From NCBI RefSeq assembly GCF_003096015.2, contig NZ_CP029185.2:2142001-2206000 (forward strand): 64,000 nucleotides of DNA, given 5' to 3'. A model generated the notes under the pieces. The model did not search any database. It was given only the letters and a program-made list of their open reading frames with translations, and was not told the DNA's origin. Below, in pieces: positions 44,508-53,082 of this stretch. Origin of the DNA: Limnobaculum parvum. Lineage in GTDB: Bacteria; Pseudomonadota; Gammaproteobacteria; Enterobacterales; Enterobacteriaceae. Position 1 is the stretch's first letter; every line of letters starts with the position of its first letter. A program made the position numbers and the translations under genes.

Positions 44508-44585
44508 CTGTTCCTTACATATGTAGGGATAAACCTGAAGTATTCTATTAATATGTATGTTCCCCGCATCAGCGGGGATTATTCC
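44508..44585 (+). CRISPR. Degenerate two-repeat mini-CRISPR (CreA/CreR-like guide RNA candidate)
   Basis: Pseudo-repeat 1 (44508-44536) keeps GTT, then stem arms CCTTAC and GTAGGG around loop ATAT, then ATAAACCT. The stem sequence differs from the array repeat yet pairs in full (one G-T), at the same position. A 20-base pseudo-spacer follows (44537-44556). Pseudo-repeat 2 (44557-44585) has ATGTT, stem CCCCGC / GCGGGG, loop ATCA, ATTATTCC; its loop contains the cas3 stop codon. It is oriented on the plus strand, opposite to the main array and cas genes. Confidence 0.8.
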
Positions 44586-47271
44586 ACAATCCCCATACTT
44601 GACTATAGTAGTCAGATGTTTTCCCTTGATTAAGCAGCATCACTTGAGCGTCTGGTCGATGAATCTGCTGGCGAAATCGCTCTAGCTCATCACTCTGTAA
44701 ATGAGAGACGTTTGTTGATATTTTCCTCCATAGAGAATCACGAATCTGCACGCGACTTTTCTCCCATGAAAAATCAACATCATCGGCATAAGGCTGTAAG
44801 ATTTGATCGTTATCTAACCATGCTAAATAGAGCTCAATAGTGTCTTCACTTAAACGTGTGGATATTTCAATTTCCTTACTCCAGAGCAAATCGCTGGAGT
44901 TACGGTCATATCCCTTATCACGAACTAGTAATATTTGTTTTGCTGCCGCCTGATCGCCATACACTTTACCCAATATATTATCTTCCACTTTTTGTAATGC
45001 ATCTGGCACAGATATCAGGGACTCATAGACACCATCTATCAGCGTGCGCGCCTGCTCAGGCATACGAATCGCGCCTACATCTCGCAATACTGCCTGAGTT
45101 CGCCACAGGCAGGCATGGTCGGTATACACAAACCCGGTTCCTTTCAGCGCAGGCCCCAGCCAATCCTTCCCGGCATCAGGCTGCCATTCTGGCGCAAGAA
45201 TATGTAATAAAGGCAAAGGACGTTCATCCGGTAGCGTATGTTTACGCTCACCATCGTTCTGTCGAATATGACGTTGTAATCGACCAGCTCGTTGGATCAA
45301 TAAATCTATCGGAGCTAAATCACTAATCATCAAGTCCAGATCGATATCCAAGCTTTGTTCAATAACTTGTGTTGCAATCAGTACTTTTCCACACCGTAAT
45401 GAGGAACCGCTCTCTTTACCAAACCACGTCAATACTTTTTGCTCTATATTGATACGATCAATAAAAGCAAAACGACTGTGAAATAGCAGTGCGTTATCAG
45501 GGTTAATATCCTCTAACACTTGCTGGTAAGCCAAAATCGCTTCATCTACCGTATTTCGAATCCAGCATACGCATTGACCATTCGCTATAGCCTGTTTGAT
45601 CAACACGATTGCTTCATCCTCAGCCTTTAGCCAGTTAACCGCCACTTGCCGTTTAACTTCATCTCGTGTTGCTACATGACTTTCATCAAGCTGTTGTGCA
45701 TGTAAATGGGATAGCCACGGATAATCAGCCTGAGGATGCGGTGTAATAAGTGAATAACCTGCACCAGAATTGAAGGCATTCAATAGTTTTTCCCGTAGAG
45801 AAAAAGGTAAGGTGGCACTCAAAAGAATGGCACTACCACCCTGCGCTGCGTGAAAATACAAAACTCTTTCTAGTAAACACACCATATAGGCGTCATAAGC
45901 ATGGATCTCATCCAGCAGTAATATTTTTTTATATAGTCCCAGCATCCGTAGTGACTGATGGTTCATTGGCATAACCGCCATTAAAATCTGGTCTATCGTT
46001 CCTACGCCAACTTCAGCCAACAAAGATTTTTTACGCGAATCGGCAAACCAATAATCACATGCAGCACTCCCACTAACCTCATCCTGCGCGTAATGTTGCC
46101 GATCATTCGACTTCCCCTGCTGCCAAATAGATTGATTAAAGACCGATGACATCTTCCTAGCACCGTGAGCCAATATTAACGATGGATAACTGTCAGGATG
46201 AAATAGCTGACGATATGCTGCCGCCAAACGTTGATACATGGCATTAGCCGTCGCCATTGTAGGCAGTCCGATATATAGACCATCCGCCTTTCCCTCTGTC
46301 ATTAAGCGATGAGCTAAAATCAGTGCGGCTTCGGTTTTTCCCGCGCCGGTAACATCTTCCATAATGATCAATTGCGAGCCATTCGAAGAAATATCTAACT
46401 CTGCAGAGCTTTGTTGTAACGGTGTCAATTGCTGGATAAATGGAAAAAGCTGATGATGGTGATGAAACGGATTAATTAATGAAATGGTCGGTAATTGATT
46501 GATGGCATTCTCTGCCTGTCTCTTTGCTCTCTGCCAATAACTGTCTAACGGCATTGGCTGACTAACCAACGGAAAATGAAAAGTATTTGAACCTAGCCAA
46601 TCAGCCAGCACCGTTAATCCTGCCAGCAACCAGCTCTGTTGCTTAAAGCGTATTACCCAAGATTTATCAGCAAAAAAACTCGGAAAGCTATCAATAGAGA
46701 ATAGTTGACGTAATTCTAATAACCACGATTCCACTTCGCGAAAATCATCGGATACAAATGCTAACGCGCTATCATTCGCTTTTTCTGGCGGTCTTCCATG
46801 ATGGCCACAACTTATCTTTAACCACACATCTAATGCAGGTATCCAGTCTTTTTTTGTATTTTCATCAGGTAGGAAATCCGCCTGACCTTCTCGCCAGTTT
46901 TGACATAACTGATTTTTCCATAGCCAATAACCCAATGAATCATGTCTATGGGAATAGTTTCTACCGCTAACAGGGGAAACTAAAGCTGGGTTGTTATGTG
47001 ACCAGAGTTGTTGGAAGCCTCGAGCAAATTTTCCAATATCATGCCAGCTAAGAAAATAAGCGAACCACTTAGCACCTTCATCACGAGAAAAGCCGAGCGC
47101 ACCAAGTATATCAGCAGCATGAAAACGATTATTAACAACTAACTCATAGCCACAAGCCGCCACATCCAAGCAGTGATAAGGCAAAAGATGATAAGCATCA
47201 CCCCCATCATTATCTGATTTCCGTGTTTTACCCCAATAGCGAAAGTAGGTAGGATAGCTATCTGATTCCAT
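44569..47271 (-). CDS. cas3: CRISPR helicase-nuclease Cas3
   Basis: Single-strand nuclease and helicase recruited by Cascade to degrade target DNA, 900 residues. HD nuclease domain: His28/His33, His77-Asp78 with Lys81 (WHDIGK), His157-His158. Helicase: Walker A VTGAGKTEAAL (about 307-317), DEIH (454-457), SATLP (about 484), motif VI QRAGRLQRH (about 665). The C-terminal domain is complete. All catalytic motifs are intact. It is separated from cse1 by 360 bases. Its last codons and stop lie within the second pseudo-repeat of the mini-CRISPR. Confidence 0.97.
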   Translation of the reverse strand: MESDSYPTYFRYWGKTRKSDNDGGDAYHLLPYHCLDVAACGYELVVNNRFHAADILGALGFSRDEGAKWFAYFLSWHDIGKFARGFQQLWSHNNPALVSPVSGRNYSHRHDSLGYWLWKNQLCQNWREGQADFLPDENTKKDWIPALDVWLKISCGHHGRPPEKANDSALAFVSDDFREVESWLLELRQLFSIDSFPSFFADKSWVIRFKQQSWLLAGLTVLADWLGSNTFHFPLVSQPMPLDSYWQRAKRQAENAINQLPTISLINPFHHHHQLFPFIQQLTPLQQSSAELDISSNGSQLIIMEDVTGAGKTEAALILAHRLMTEGKADGLYIGLPTMATANAMYQRLAAAYRQLFHPDSYPSLILAHGARKMSSVFNQSIWQQGKSNDRQHYAQDEVSGSAACDYWFADSRKKSLLAEVGVGTIDQILMAVMPMNHQSLRMLGLYKKILLLDEIHAYDAYMVCLLERVLYFHAAQGGSAILLSATLPFSLREKLLNAFNSGAGYSLITPHPQADYPWLSHLHAQQLDESHVATRDEVKRQVAVNWLKAEDEAIVLIKQAIANGQCVCWIRNTVDEAILAYQQVLEDINPDNALLFHSRFAFIDRINIEQKVLTWFGKESGSSLRCGKVLIATQVIEQSLDIDLDLMISDLAPIDLLIQRAGRLQRHIRQNDGERKHTLPDERPLPLLHILAPEWQPDAGKDWLGPALKGTGFVYTDHACLWRTQAVLRDVGAIRMPEQARTLIDGVYESLISVPDALQKVEDNILGKVYGDQAAAKQILLVRDKGYDRNSSDLLWSKEIEISTRLSEDTIELYLAWLDNDQILQPYADDVDFSWEKSRVQIRDSLWRKISTNVSHLQSDELERFRQQIHRPDAQVMLLNQGKTSDYYSQVWGLWNNPR

Positions 47272-47760
47272 TTAAATTCTCATTCATCCCTTAATTATTT
47301 AGGCCGTTCCCGTCAATAAGGCGAGAGTGATCCAAAAAATTATTTCATTTTAACTAATACGCCAGAGGGAGATTACGATAACTAAATGATTAATATGAAT
47401 TAGTGATAACATTCACAAGAAGTGAAATATGTAAGACACCACTGACACCATCCAATAATAATTATATTTTTCATTAGATTAAGTAAAAAACTCATTATCA
47501 AATTGATATATAAACATTGTTCTCTCATGACTCTATAGCGTTAAAATTAACCCTCCAAATCCAATAAAATAGATAATTAAAAAGTTTTCACCTACAACTT
47601 AAATGCACCTATGTTTTATGTATAAATAAGCAGCATAATCCAAAATAAATTAACTATGGGTGGTACCATTTAGTGCACCGAATGCTTATATGAACGTATA
47701 TATTAACGAGAATAGTAAATATAAGTATTTATGAGGATTCATCCCCCCACGATTGACGGG
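47272..47760. other. AT-rich intergenic region upstream of cas3
   Basis: About 490 bases with no credible gene. It presumably contains the cas3 promoter. AT-richness is similar to H-NS-silenced cas promoters in E. coli, but no specific site is identified. Confidence 0.5.
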
Positions 47761-48068
47761 CATAAAAAAAGCGCCTTAGGCGCTTATTCAATAATGGTGG
47801 GTCGTGCAGGATGACTCGGCCTATGGCCTCGCCCTTCGGGCCGTTGCCTCTGGCAACGTTATCTCACTGCGTTCGACTCGAACCTTGGGTTCTTCATCCC
47901 CCACGATTGACGGGCATAAAAAAAGCGCCTTAGGCGCTTATTCAATAATGGTGGGTCGTGCAGGATGACTCGGCCTATGGCCTCGCCCTTCGGGCCGTTG
48001 CCTCTGGCAACGTTGTCTCACTGCGTTCGACTCGAACCTTTGGTTCTTCATCCCCCACGATTGACGGG
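47761..48068 (-). repeat. Two 154-bp tandem repeats carrying the tRNA-Lys 3' end
   Basis: Units begin at 47761 and 47915; a third partial unit at 48069 leads into an intact tRNA-Lys gene. Each has a terminator-like hairpin (AAGCGCC TTA GGCGCTT), then 18 bases identical to the tRNA-Lys 3' end including CCA (47795-47812 and 47949-47966). About 100 bases of a conserved hairpin-rich element follow. The arrangement recalls the rtT repeats of the E. coli tyrT operon, which also carry the tRNA 3' end. Confidence 0.85.
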
Positions 48069-48098
48069 CATAAAAAAAGCGCCTTAGGCGCTTATTCA
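48069..48098 (-). terminator. Terminator directly after tRNA-Lys copy 1
   Basis: AAGCGCC / GGCGCTT with loop TTA, followed on the minus strand by TTTTTTT. It is repeated at 47761-47790 and 47915-47944 in the tandem units. Confidence 0.8.
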
Positions 48099-48102
48099 AT
48101 AA

Positions 48103-48178
48103 TGGTGGGTCGTGCAGGATTCGAACCTGCGACCAATTGATTAAAAGTCAACTGCTCTACCGACTGAGCTAACGACCC
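48103..48178 (-). tRNA. tRNA-Lys (anticodon TTT), copy 1
   Basis: 76 bases with encoded CCA. The acceptor stem is GGGTCGT / ACGACCC, the anticodon loop CTTTTAA and the T arm GGTTCGAATCC. It reads lysine codons AAA/AAG. The sequence is close to E. coli tRNA-Lys. Confidence 0.97.
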
Positions 48179-48234
48179 ATTATTGATGTCTGATAGTGAT
48201 AACAACGAGATAAATAAAAATGAAATGGCTTAGA

Positions 48235-48340
48235 TGGTGGGTCGTGCAGGATTATTCGGCCTATGGCCTCGCCCTTCGGGCCGTTGCCGCTGGCAACGTT
48301 ATCTCACTGCGTTCGACTCGAACCTTTGGTTCTTCATCCC
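48235..48340 (-). repeat. Third tRNA-tail repeat between the two tRNA-Lys genes
   Basis: The 18-base tRNA-Lys 3' end (48235-48252) followed by a variant of the same hairpin-rich element found in the 154-bp units (arms CGGCCTATGGCC, GTTGCC / GGCAAC). It is truncated before the terminator portion. Confidence 0.8.
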
Positions 48341-48371
48341 CACGATTTCTCATCGTGCTAAAGCTTAGTAA

Positions 48372-48447
48372 TGGTGGGTCGTGCAGGATTCGAACCTGCG
48401 ACCAATTGATTAAAAGTCAACTGCTCTACCGACTGAGCTAACGACCC
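48372..48447 (-). tRNA. tRNA-Lys (anticodon TTT), copy 2
   Basis: Identical body to copy 1, 76 bases with encoded CCA. It is the promoter-proximal copy on the minus strand; cpoB lies upstream. Confidence 0.97.
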
Positions 48448-48657
48448 TAAGCTTTACTATCTTTACTAATTTGCTATCTGTTACATACGGATGCTGTATC
48501 CAGTTATCCCCTGCAACGGCGGCTTATATTAATCACTTCTGGAATTTGTGCAACAAAAATTTTCCCTTTCGGCATCTAACTGCCTGTTCTTTACCCATCT
48601 GACCTCATAAAATAGCCAATCTGGTAAAAATACAGGCAGATTATAATAACCAAAAGC

Positions 48658-49416
48658 TTACAGGGCGCTTAAACGTTTCTCTGCTTGTTTCGCGCTGGCG
48701 CTGTTCGCGTACAGGGAGATAATGCGCTGATATACAGCTTTAGCCTTATCCTTATCCCCTTTTTCCTGCATGATAATGCCCACTTTCAACATTGATTCAG
48801 CAGCTTTAGGTGATTTAGGGTAATTTTTCACTACGGATGCAAAATAGTATGACGCATCATCTTTTTTGCCTTTATTGTAATTCAGTTGCCCCAACCAGTA
48901 ATTAGCATTTGGCTGATAGCTGGAGTTTGGATACTGTTTTACAAAACTTTGGAAGGCAGTAATGGCATCATCATATTGTTTCTTCTCCAGAGCCAGGGTT
49001 ACTGCATTATCGTAATCCTGCTTTTCATTTCCACTACTGGCTGCCTCAGTACCGCTTGAGGTACTTGCTGCTGCGCTTGTGGCTGCACTGGCCGATGAAG
49101 TACTCGACGTGCTCGCGGCAGATGAAGCCCCTTTACTGCCAAGTTCATCTATCTGCTGCAAAATAATTTTTTGCCGTTCGACAATTTGTTCTAACTGATA
49201 CTGGTTGGTTTGGATCTGACCGCGCAGACTATCAATATCTCTCTGCGAATCGGAAAATTGCTGCTGCAATTGAGTCAGCAATTGCCCATGTGCGTTAGAT
49301 ATACGCTCCAGCTGAGTGAGGCGTTCATCATCTGACGCAGCAATAGCAGCCCCAGGGGCTGCTACGCCAACCAGTAACGACAGACCTAATAAACGATATC
49401 TGAAATTACGGTTCAT
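48658..49416 (-). CDS. cpoB: Cell-division coordinator CpoB (YbgF)
   Basis: Periplasmic protein that links Tol-Pal with peptidoglycan synthesis at the septum, 252 residues. A signal peptide (about 1-26) leads to an N-terminal coiled coil (about 30-95, Gln-rich) that trimerises. A Ser/Ala/Thr-rich linker (about 97-125) is followed by TPR repeats (about 130-252; YDNAVTLALEKKQYDDAITAF, NYWLGQLNYNKGK, GDKDKAKAVYQRI). The linker is unusually rich in Ser/Ala. It lies 9 bases after pal. Confidence 0.94.
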   Translation of the reverse strand: MNRNFRYRLLGLSLLVGVAAPGAAIAASDDERLTQLERISNAHGQLLTQLQQQFSDSQRDIDSLRGQIQTNQYQLEQIVERQKIILQQIDELGSKGASSAASTSSTSSASAATSAAASTSSGTEAASSGNEKQDYDNAVTLALEKKQYDDAITAFQSFVKQYPNSSYQPNANYWLGQLNYNKGKKDDASYYFASVVKNYPKSPKAAESMLKVGIIMQEKGDKDKAKAVYQRIISLYANSASAKQAEKRLSAL

Positions 49417-49425
49417 GAATTTCTC

Positions 49426-49941
49426 TTAGTAAACAAGTACTGCGCGACGGTTTTTAGCATAAGCAGCTTCGTCATGACCTATCACAGCAGGTTTCTCTTT
49501 ACCATAAGAGACGATAGCCATTTGCTCACCAGATACGCCTTTACCCTGAAGATACATCTTCACCGCATTAGCACGACGTTCGCCCAGTGCGATGTTGTAT
49601 TCCGGAGTACCACGTTCATCAGCATGACCTTCGATAGTCACTTTGTAAGACGGGTTTGAACGCAAGAATGCTGCATGAGCATCCAACATTTGAGCGAAAT
49701 CAGAACGTACATCGTAGCTGTCATAATCGAAGTAAACGATGTTGTTGCTTTGCAGCTGTTGCAGAGTCAGACGCGCTTGCTCATCCAGAGACGAACTGTT
49801 GCCACCCATACCGTAACCGCCGCCGTTAGCACCCATACCTGACTGGCTACCATCGGTGTCAGAACCACTGCTGCTACATGCAGCCAGAGCCATAACAGGT
49901 AACGCAAACATCAGCCCCTTCAGCACTTTATTCAGTTGCAT
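49426..49941 (-). CDS. pal: Peptidoglycan-associated lipoprotein Pal
   Basis: Outer-membrane lipoprotein of the Tol-Pal system, 171 residues. The lipobox VMALAAC (Cys about 22) is followed by a Gly/Ser-rich linker. The OmpA-like peptidoglycan-binding domain (about 65-171) has VYFDYDSYDVRSDF, VTIEGHADERGTPEYNIALGERRANAVK and SYGKEKPA. It is needed for outer-membrane constriction at division. Confidence 0.97.
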   Translation of the reverse strand: MQLNKVLKGLMFALPVMALAACSSSGSDTDGSQSGMGANGGGYGMGGNSSSLDEQARLTLQQLQSNNIVYFDYDSYDVRSDFAQMLDAHAAFLRSNPSYKVTIEGHADERGTPEYNIALGERRANAVKMYLQGKGVSGEQMAIVSYGKEKPAVIGHDEAAYAKNRRAVLVY

Positions 49942-49993
49942 TTTTCTCGATCCTTTAATAAATAAGATTGCTATACATTTTTAACATCATGCA

Positions 49994-51286
49994 TCACAGA
50001 TACGGCGACCAGGCAGGGAACTTAACCTGACCTTCAGTTGCCGGAAGACGCGCTTTAAAACGCCCATCGGTCGAAACTAAACGTAACACGCTACCCTGCC
50101 CCTCAGTGGCGCTATAGATAATCATGGTTCCGTTAGGTGCGATACTCGGCGTTTCATCCAGGAAGGTATCGGTCAATACTTGCACCGCTCCTGTGTCCAG
50201 ATCCAGTTTAGCGATATGCTGTTGACCATTCGCAGAGCTCACCATAGTCATAAACTTGCCGTCTGGTGATACATCCGTGTCTTGATTTTGAGCACCTTCC
50301 CAGGAAACGCGAACCGGCGCACCGCCGTTAACATTCACTTTATAAATTTGTGGACGCCCACCCTGATCGGACGTGTACGCCAGAGTTTGGTTATCCGGAT
50401 ACCAAGATGGCTCGGTGTCGTTACTACGACTGCGAGTGACCTGAGTAATTTGACTTGAAGCTAAGTTCATCACATATAAGTTCAAACTGCCATCTTTTGA
50501 TAATGCAAAAGCCAGTTTAGAACCATCCGGAGAAAATGCCGGAGCACCATTGTGACGAGGGAAAGCAGCAACGCGCTTGATAGCGCCGTTTGACAATGTC
50601 TGAACCACTAATTCAGAACGGCCACTTTCGAAAGTTACATAAGCAATTTTGCTACCGTCTGGAGACCAAGCTGGAGACATCAACGGCTCAGGAGAACGGT
50701 GAACAACTGACTGGTTAAAACCATCATAGTCCGATACGCGCAGTTCATGAGGGTATTGTCCACCAGATTTACGCACCACATAAGCGATACGGGTACGGAA
50801 TGCACCTTTAATACCGGTTAACTTTTCAAAAGTTTCATCACTGGCGGTATGAGCTGCAAAGCGTAACCATTGTTTAGTTATCTTGTATTGGTTTTGTGAT
50901 AACACCGTTGGGCTGGCGGTTGAGGTATCAACTAATTGATAAGATACCAAGTAACCACCATCAGCACTTGGCTGAATTTGACCAACCACTACCGCATCAA
51001 CACCTAGGGCAGACCATGCTGCTGGCGTTACTTCAGATACTGAGCTTGGTGCTTGCGGGTTACGTTCAGCCGCCAATGGATTAAATTTACCGCTATTTCT
51101 TAAATCAGAAGCGATAATATCGGAAATGTTTTCTGGCGCGGCGCCAGTACCCGTCCACTTAAATGGTACAACACCAATAGGTCGGGCTGAATCCACACCT
51201 TGAGTAATAACAATTCTGACTTCAGCGTGTAGCACGGATGCCCACAAAATCAGCAACCCCATAGCTAGTCGAAATGCATGCTTCAT
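49994..51286 (-). CDS. tolB: Periplasmic Tol protein TolB
   Basis: Periplasmic component that shuttles between Pal and TolA, 430 residues, as in E. coli. A signal peptide (about 1-21) is followed by EVRIVITQGVDSARPIGVVP (the TolA-binding N-terminus). A six-bladed beta-propeller with repeated SPDGSKIAY / SPDGSKLAF / SPDGKFM motifs makes up residues 165-430. The ATG at 51286 with AGGGAGAG upstream is chosen; the frame is open 33 codons further. Confidence 0.96.
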   Translation of the reverse strand: MKHAFRLAMGLLILWASVLHAEVRIVITQGVDSARPIGVVPFKWTGTGAAPENISDIIASDLRNSGKFNPLAAERNPQAPSSVSEVTPAAWSALGVDAVVVGQIQPSADGGYLVSYQLVDTSTASPTVLSQNQYKITKQWLRFAAHTASDETFEKLTGIKGAFRTRIAYVVRKSGGQYPHELRVSDYDGFNQSVVHRSPEPLMSPAWSPDGSKIAYVTFESGRSELVVQTLSNGAIKRVAAFPRHNGAPAFSPDGSKLAFALSKDGSLNLYVMNLASSQITQVTRSRSNDTEPSWYPDNQTLAYTSDQGGRPQIYKVNVNGGAPVRVSWEGAQNQDTDVSPDGKFMTMVSSANGQQHIAKLDLDTGAVQVLTDTFLDETPSIAPNGTMIIYSATEGQGSVLRLVSTDGRFKARLPATEGQVKFPAWSPYL

Positions 51287-51426
51287 GTTCTCTCCCTTAT
51301 CCCGGCCTGATGACCTTGATAAATTGCTCGTTTGTAACAAAGTGATAACGTTTAAACCATCCAAATATTGGCTATAACCAATCATAAATCAAGTCTAAAC
51401 GTAATTTCTCTTTATCTATCTTTTAG

Positions 51427-52569
51427 TTACTGTGGTTTAAAATCGATTGGTGCATTTTTGAACTTTTCATACACAGCAGTTGATGGGGGTTTCGGTATCT
51501 TCGCCTGCCTTGCCGCAACTAACGCGACCTGACAAAGGGCCGGATCCCCACCTTCTGCCTGAACACTAAATAGCGTTCCATCTGGTGCTAACTTGATACG
51601 CAGCGTACAAGTTTTGCCTTTGTACAGTTGCGCATCATAGAAATTTCGCATAATTGCAGATTGGATCTGCGACATATAGGCATTGACTTCAGGCCCGGTG
51701 GCTCCTGCTTTTGCACCACCACCAGAAGCACCATTGGCTGATGGTGCATTCTTATCAGAGGCCAACCCACCTAGAATATCATCAACTTCGGCGGCTGCTT
51801 TTTTGGCATCCGCCGCAGCTTTTTTAGCATCTGCAGCGGCTTTGGCACCTGCTGCGGCTTTAGCATCAGCAGCAGCTTTAGCGTCCGTGGCTGCTTTGGC
51901 ATCGGCGGCAGCTTTAGCATCCGCTGCTTTTTTCGCATCATCTGCCGCTTTTTGCTTAGCTTCAGTAGCAGCCTTTTGTTTAGCATCTTCTGCCGCTTTC
52001 TGTTTGGCTAACGTCTCTGCTTGCTTTTTAGCCTCATCAGCCGCTTTTTTAGCATCGGCTTCCGCCTTCTTTCTTGCCTCAGCTGCGGCTGCCGTAGCTT
52101 GTTGTTGCGCTTCCGCTTCAGCCTTAGCTTGAGCAGCCTGAACCTCAGCTTGCTTTTGCACTTCTTGAGCTTTCTTCGCCGCCAGCTCTGCCTGTTGCTG
52201 TTGTTCCGCCTGTTTTTTAGTTGCCTGCTGAGAGGCAAGACGATCTTTTTCCAACTGCTTCAAACGTTGTTGTTCTGCCGCCTGTTGTTGACGTTGCTCT
52301 TCCGCCTGACGGTCAACTTCCTGCTGTCTGAGTTTCTCTGCCCGCTTGGCATCTGATTTTTGCTGCTGCTGGCGCTCATACTGTTGTGCCATAGCATTAG
52401 GATCGACCATCACTGCATCAATTACTGAACCACCGCCGCCCCCACCGGTCAGGACATCTTTTTGCATAAACGCGCCGATCGCCAATAAGCCAATCACCAG
52501 AATATGCAAAATTATCGAAACCATTACGGAACGGTTTAGTTTATCTTCGTGTTCTGTCGCCTTTACCAC
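51427..52569 (-). CDS. tolA: Cell-envelope integrity protein TolA
   Basis: Inner-membrane anchored protein spanning the periplasm, 380 residues. One N-terminal transmembrane helix (about 15-35; SVMVSIILHILVIGLLAIGA) carries the SHLS-type motif used to contact TolQR. A Gly hinge leads to a very long Ala/Lys/Gln/Glu helical domain (about 60-265) of imperfect repeats. The C-terminal globular domain (about 290-380) has CTLRIKLAPDG and GDPALC. It is shorter than E. coli TolA (421) through fewer repeats. GTG start. Confidence 0.95.
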   Translation of the reverse strand: MVKATEHEDKLNRSVMVSIILHILVIGLLAIGAFMQKDVLTGGGGGGSVIDAVMVDPNAMAQQYERQQQQKSDAKRAEKLRQQEVDRQAEEQRQQQAAEQQRLKQLEKDRLASQQATKKQAEQQQQAELAAKKAQEVQKQAEVQAAQAKAEAEAQQQATAAAAEARKKAEADAKKAADEAKKQAETLAKQKAAEDAKQKAATEAKQKAADDAKKAADAKAAADAKAATDAKAAADAKAAAGAKAAADAKKAAADAKKAAAEVDDILGGLASDKNAPSANGASGGGAKAGATGPEVNAYMSQIQSAIMRNFYDAQLYKGKTCTLRIKLAPDGTLFSVQAEGGDPALCQVALVAARQAKIPKPPSTAVYEKFKNAPIDFKPQ

Positions 52570-52633
52570 GCGTTGCTTCCAAAAAACAAATGAACTAACA
52601 AGACCGCTGGCTTAACTAAGCCAGACTCAACCA

Positions 52634-53068
52634 TTATATCGGTTGAGTCATCAACCCAACAGAGGTTACCCCTGCACGATGAAGCATATTTAACGCTTTA
52701 ATGACTTCATCATAAGGAACTTCTTTAGCGCCACCGATTAAAAATACTGTTTTTGGATCTTCCTTTAACCGTGCCTGAGCTTCTGCAATCACCTGCTGCT
52801 CAGGGATATGCTCAATGCGATCTTTATCAACAACTAACGCATATTGCCCCACTCCTGATACTTCGACAATAACTGGAGGTTTATTATCCGTAGAGACGGC
52901 TTTCGAGTCGGAAGCATCCGGTAAATCAACCTCTACGCTTTGGGTGATAATGGGTGCTGTTGCCATAAAAATCAACAACAACACTAACAGCACGTCCAAC
53001 AGCGGAACGATGTTTATTTCAGCCGTTTTACCGGTGCTACTGCGCCGAGATGTACGTTTATACGCCAC
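52634..53068 (-). CDS. tolR: Tol-Pal system protein TolR
   Basis: Inner-membrane partner of TolQ, 144 residues. The single transmembrane helix carries the proton-channel Asp (IVPLLDVLLVLLLIFM, about 21-36). A periplasmic domain ends DEVIKALNMLHRAGVTSVGLMTQP. Homologous to ExbD. GTG start with AGGGGGG upstream. Lies 14 bases after tolQ. Confidence 0.96.
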   Translation of the reverse strand: MAYKRTSRRSSTGKTAEINIVPLLDVLLVLLLIFMATAPIITQSVEVDLPDASDSKAVSTDNKPPVIVEVSGVGQYALVVDKDRIEHIPEQQVIAEAQARLKEDPKTVFLIGGAKEVPYDEVIKALNMLHRAGVTSVGLMTQPI

Positions 53069-53082
53069 GCTAGCCCCCTTGC

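Noticed and set aside
44856..45326. 156-codon frame antisense to cas3
   Set aside because: Covers the conserved cas3 C-terminal region; no start signals.
47958..48441. Two short frames encoding ALRAVASGNV / LRSTRTFGSS peptides
   Set aside because: They read across tRNA-Lys genes and the tRNA-tail repeats; such peptides are common spurious annotations next to tRNAs.
51683..52132. Ala/Ser-rich 149-codon frame
   Set aside because: Antisense of the TolA Ala/Lys repeat region; low-complexity shadow.
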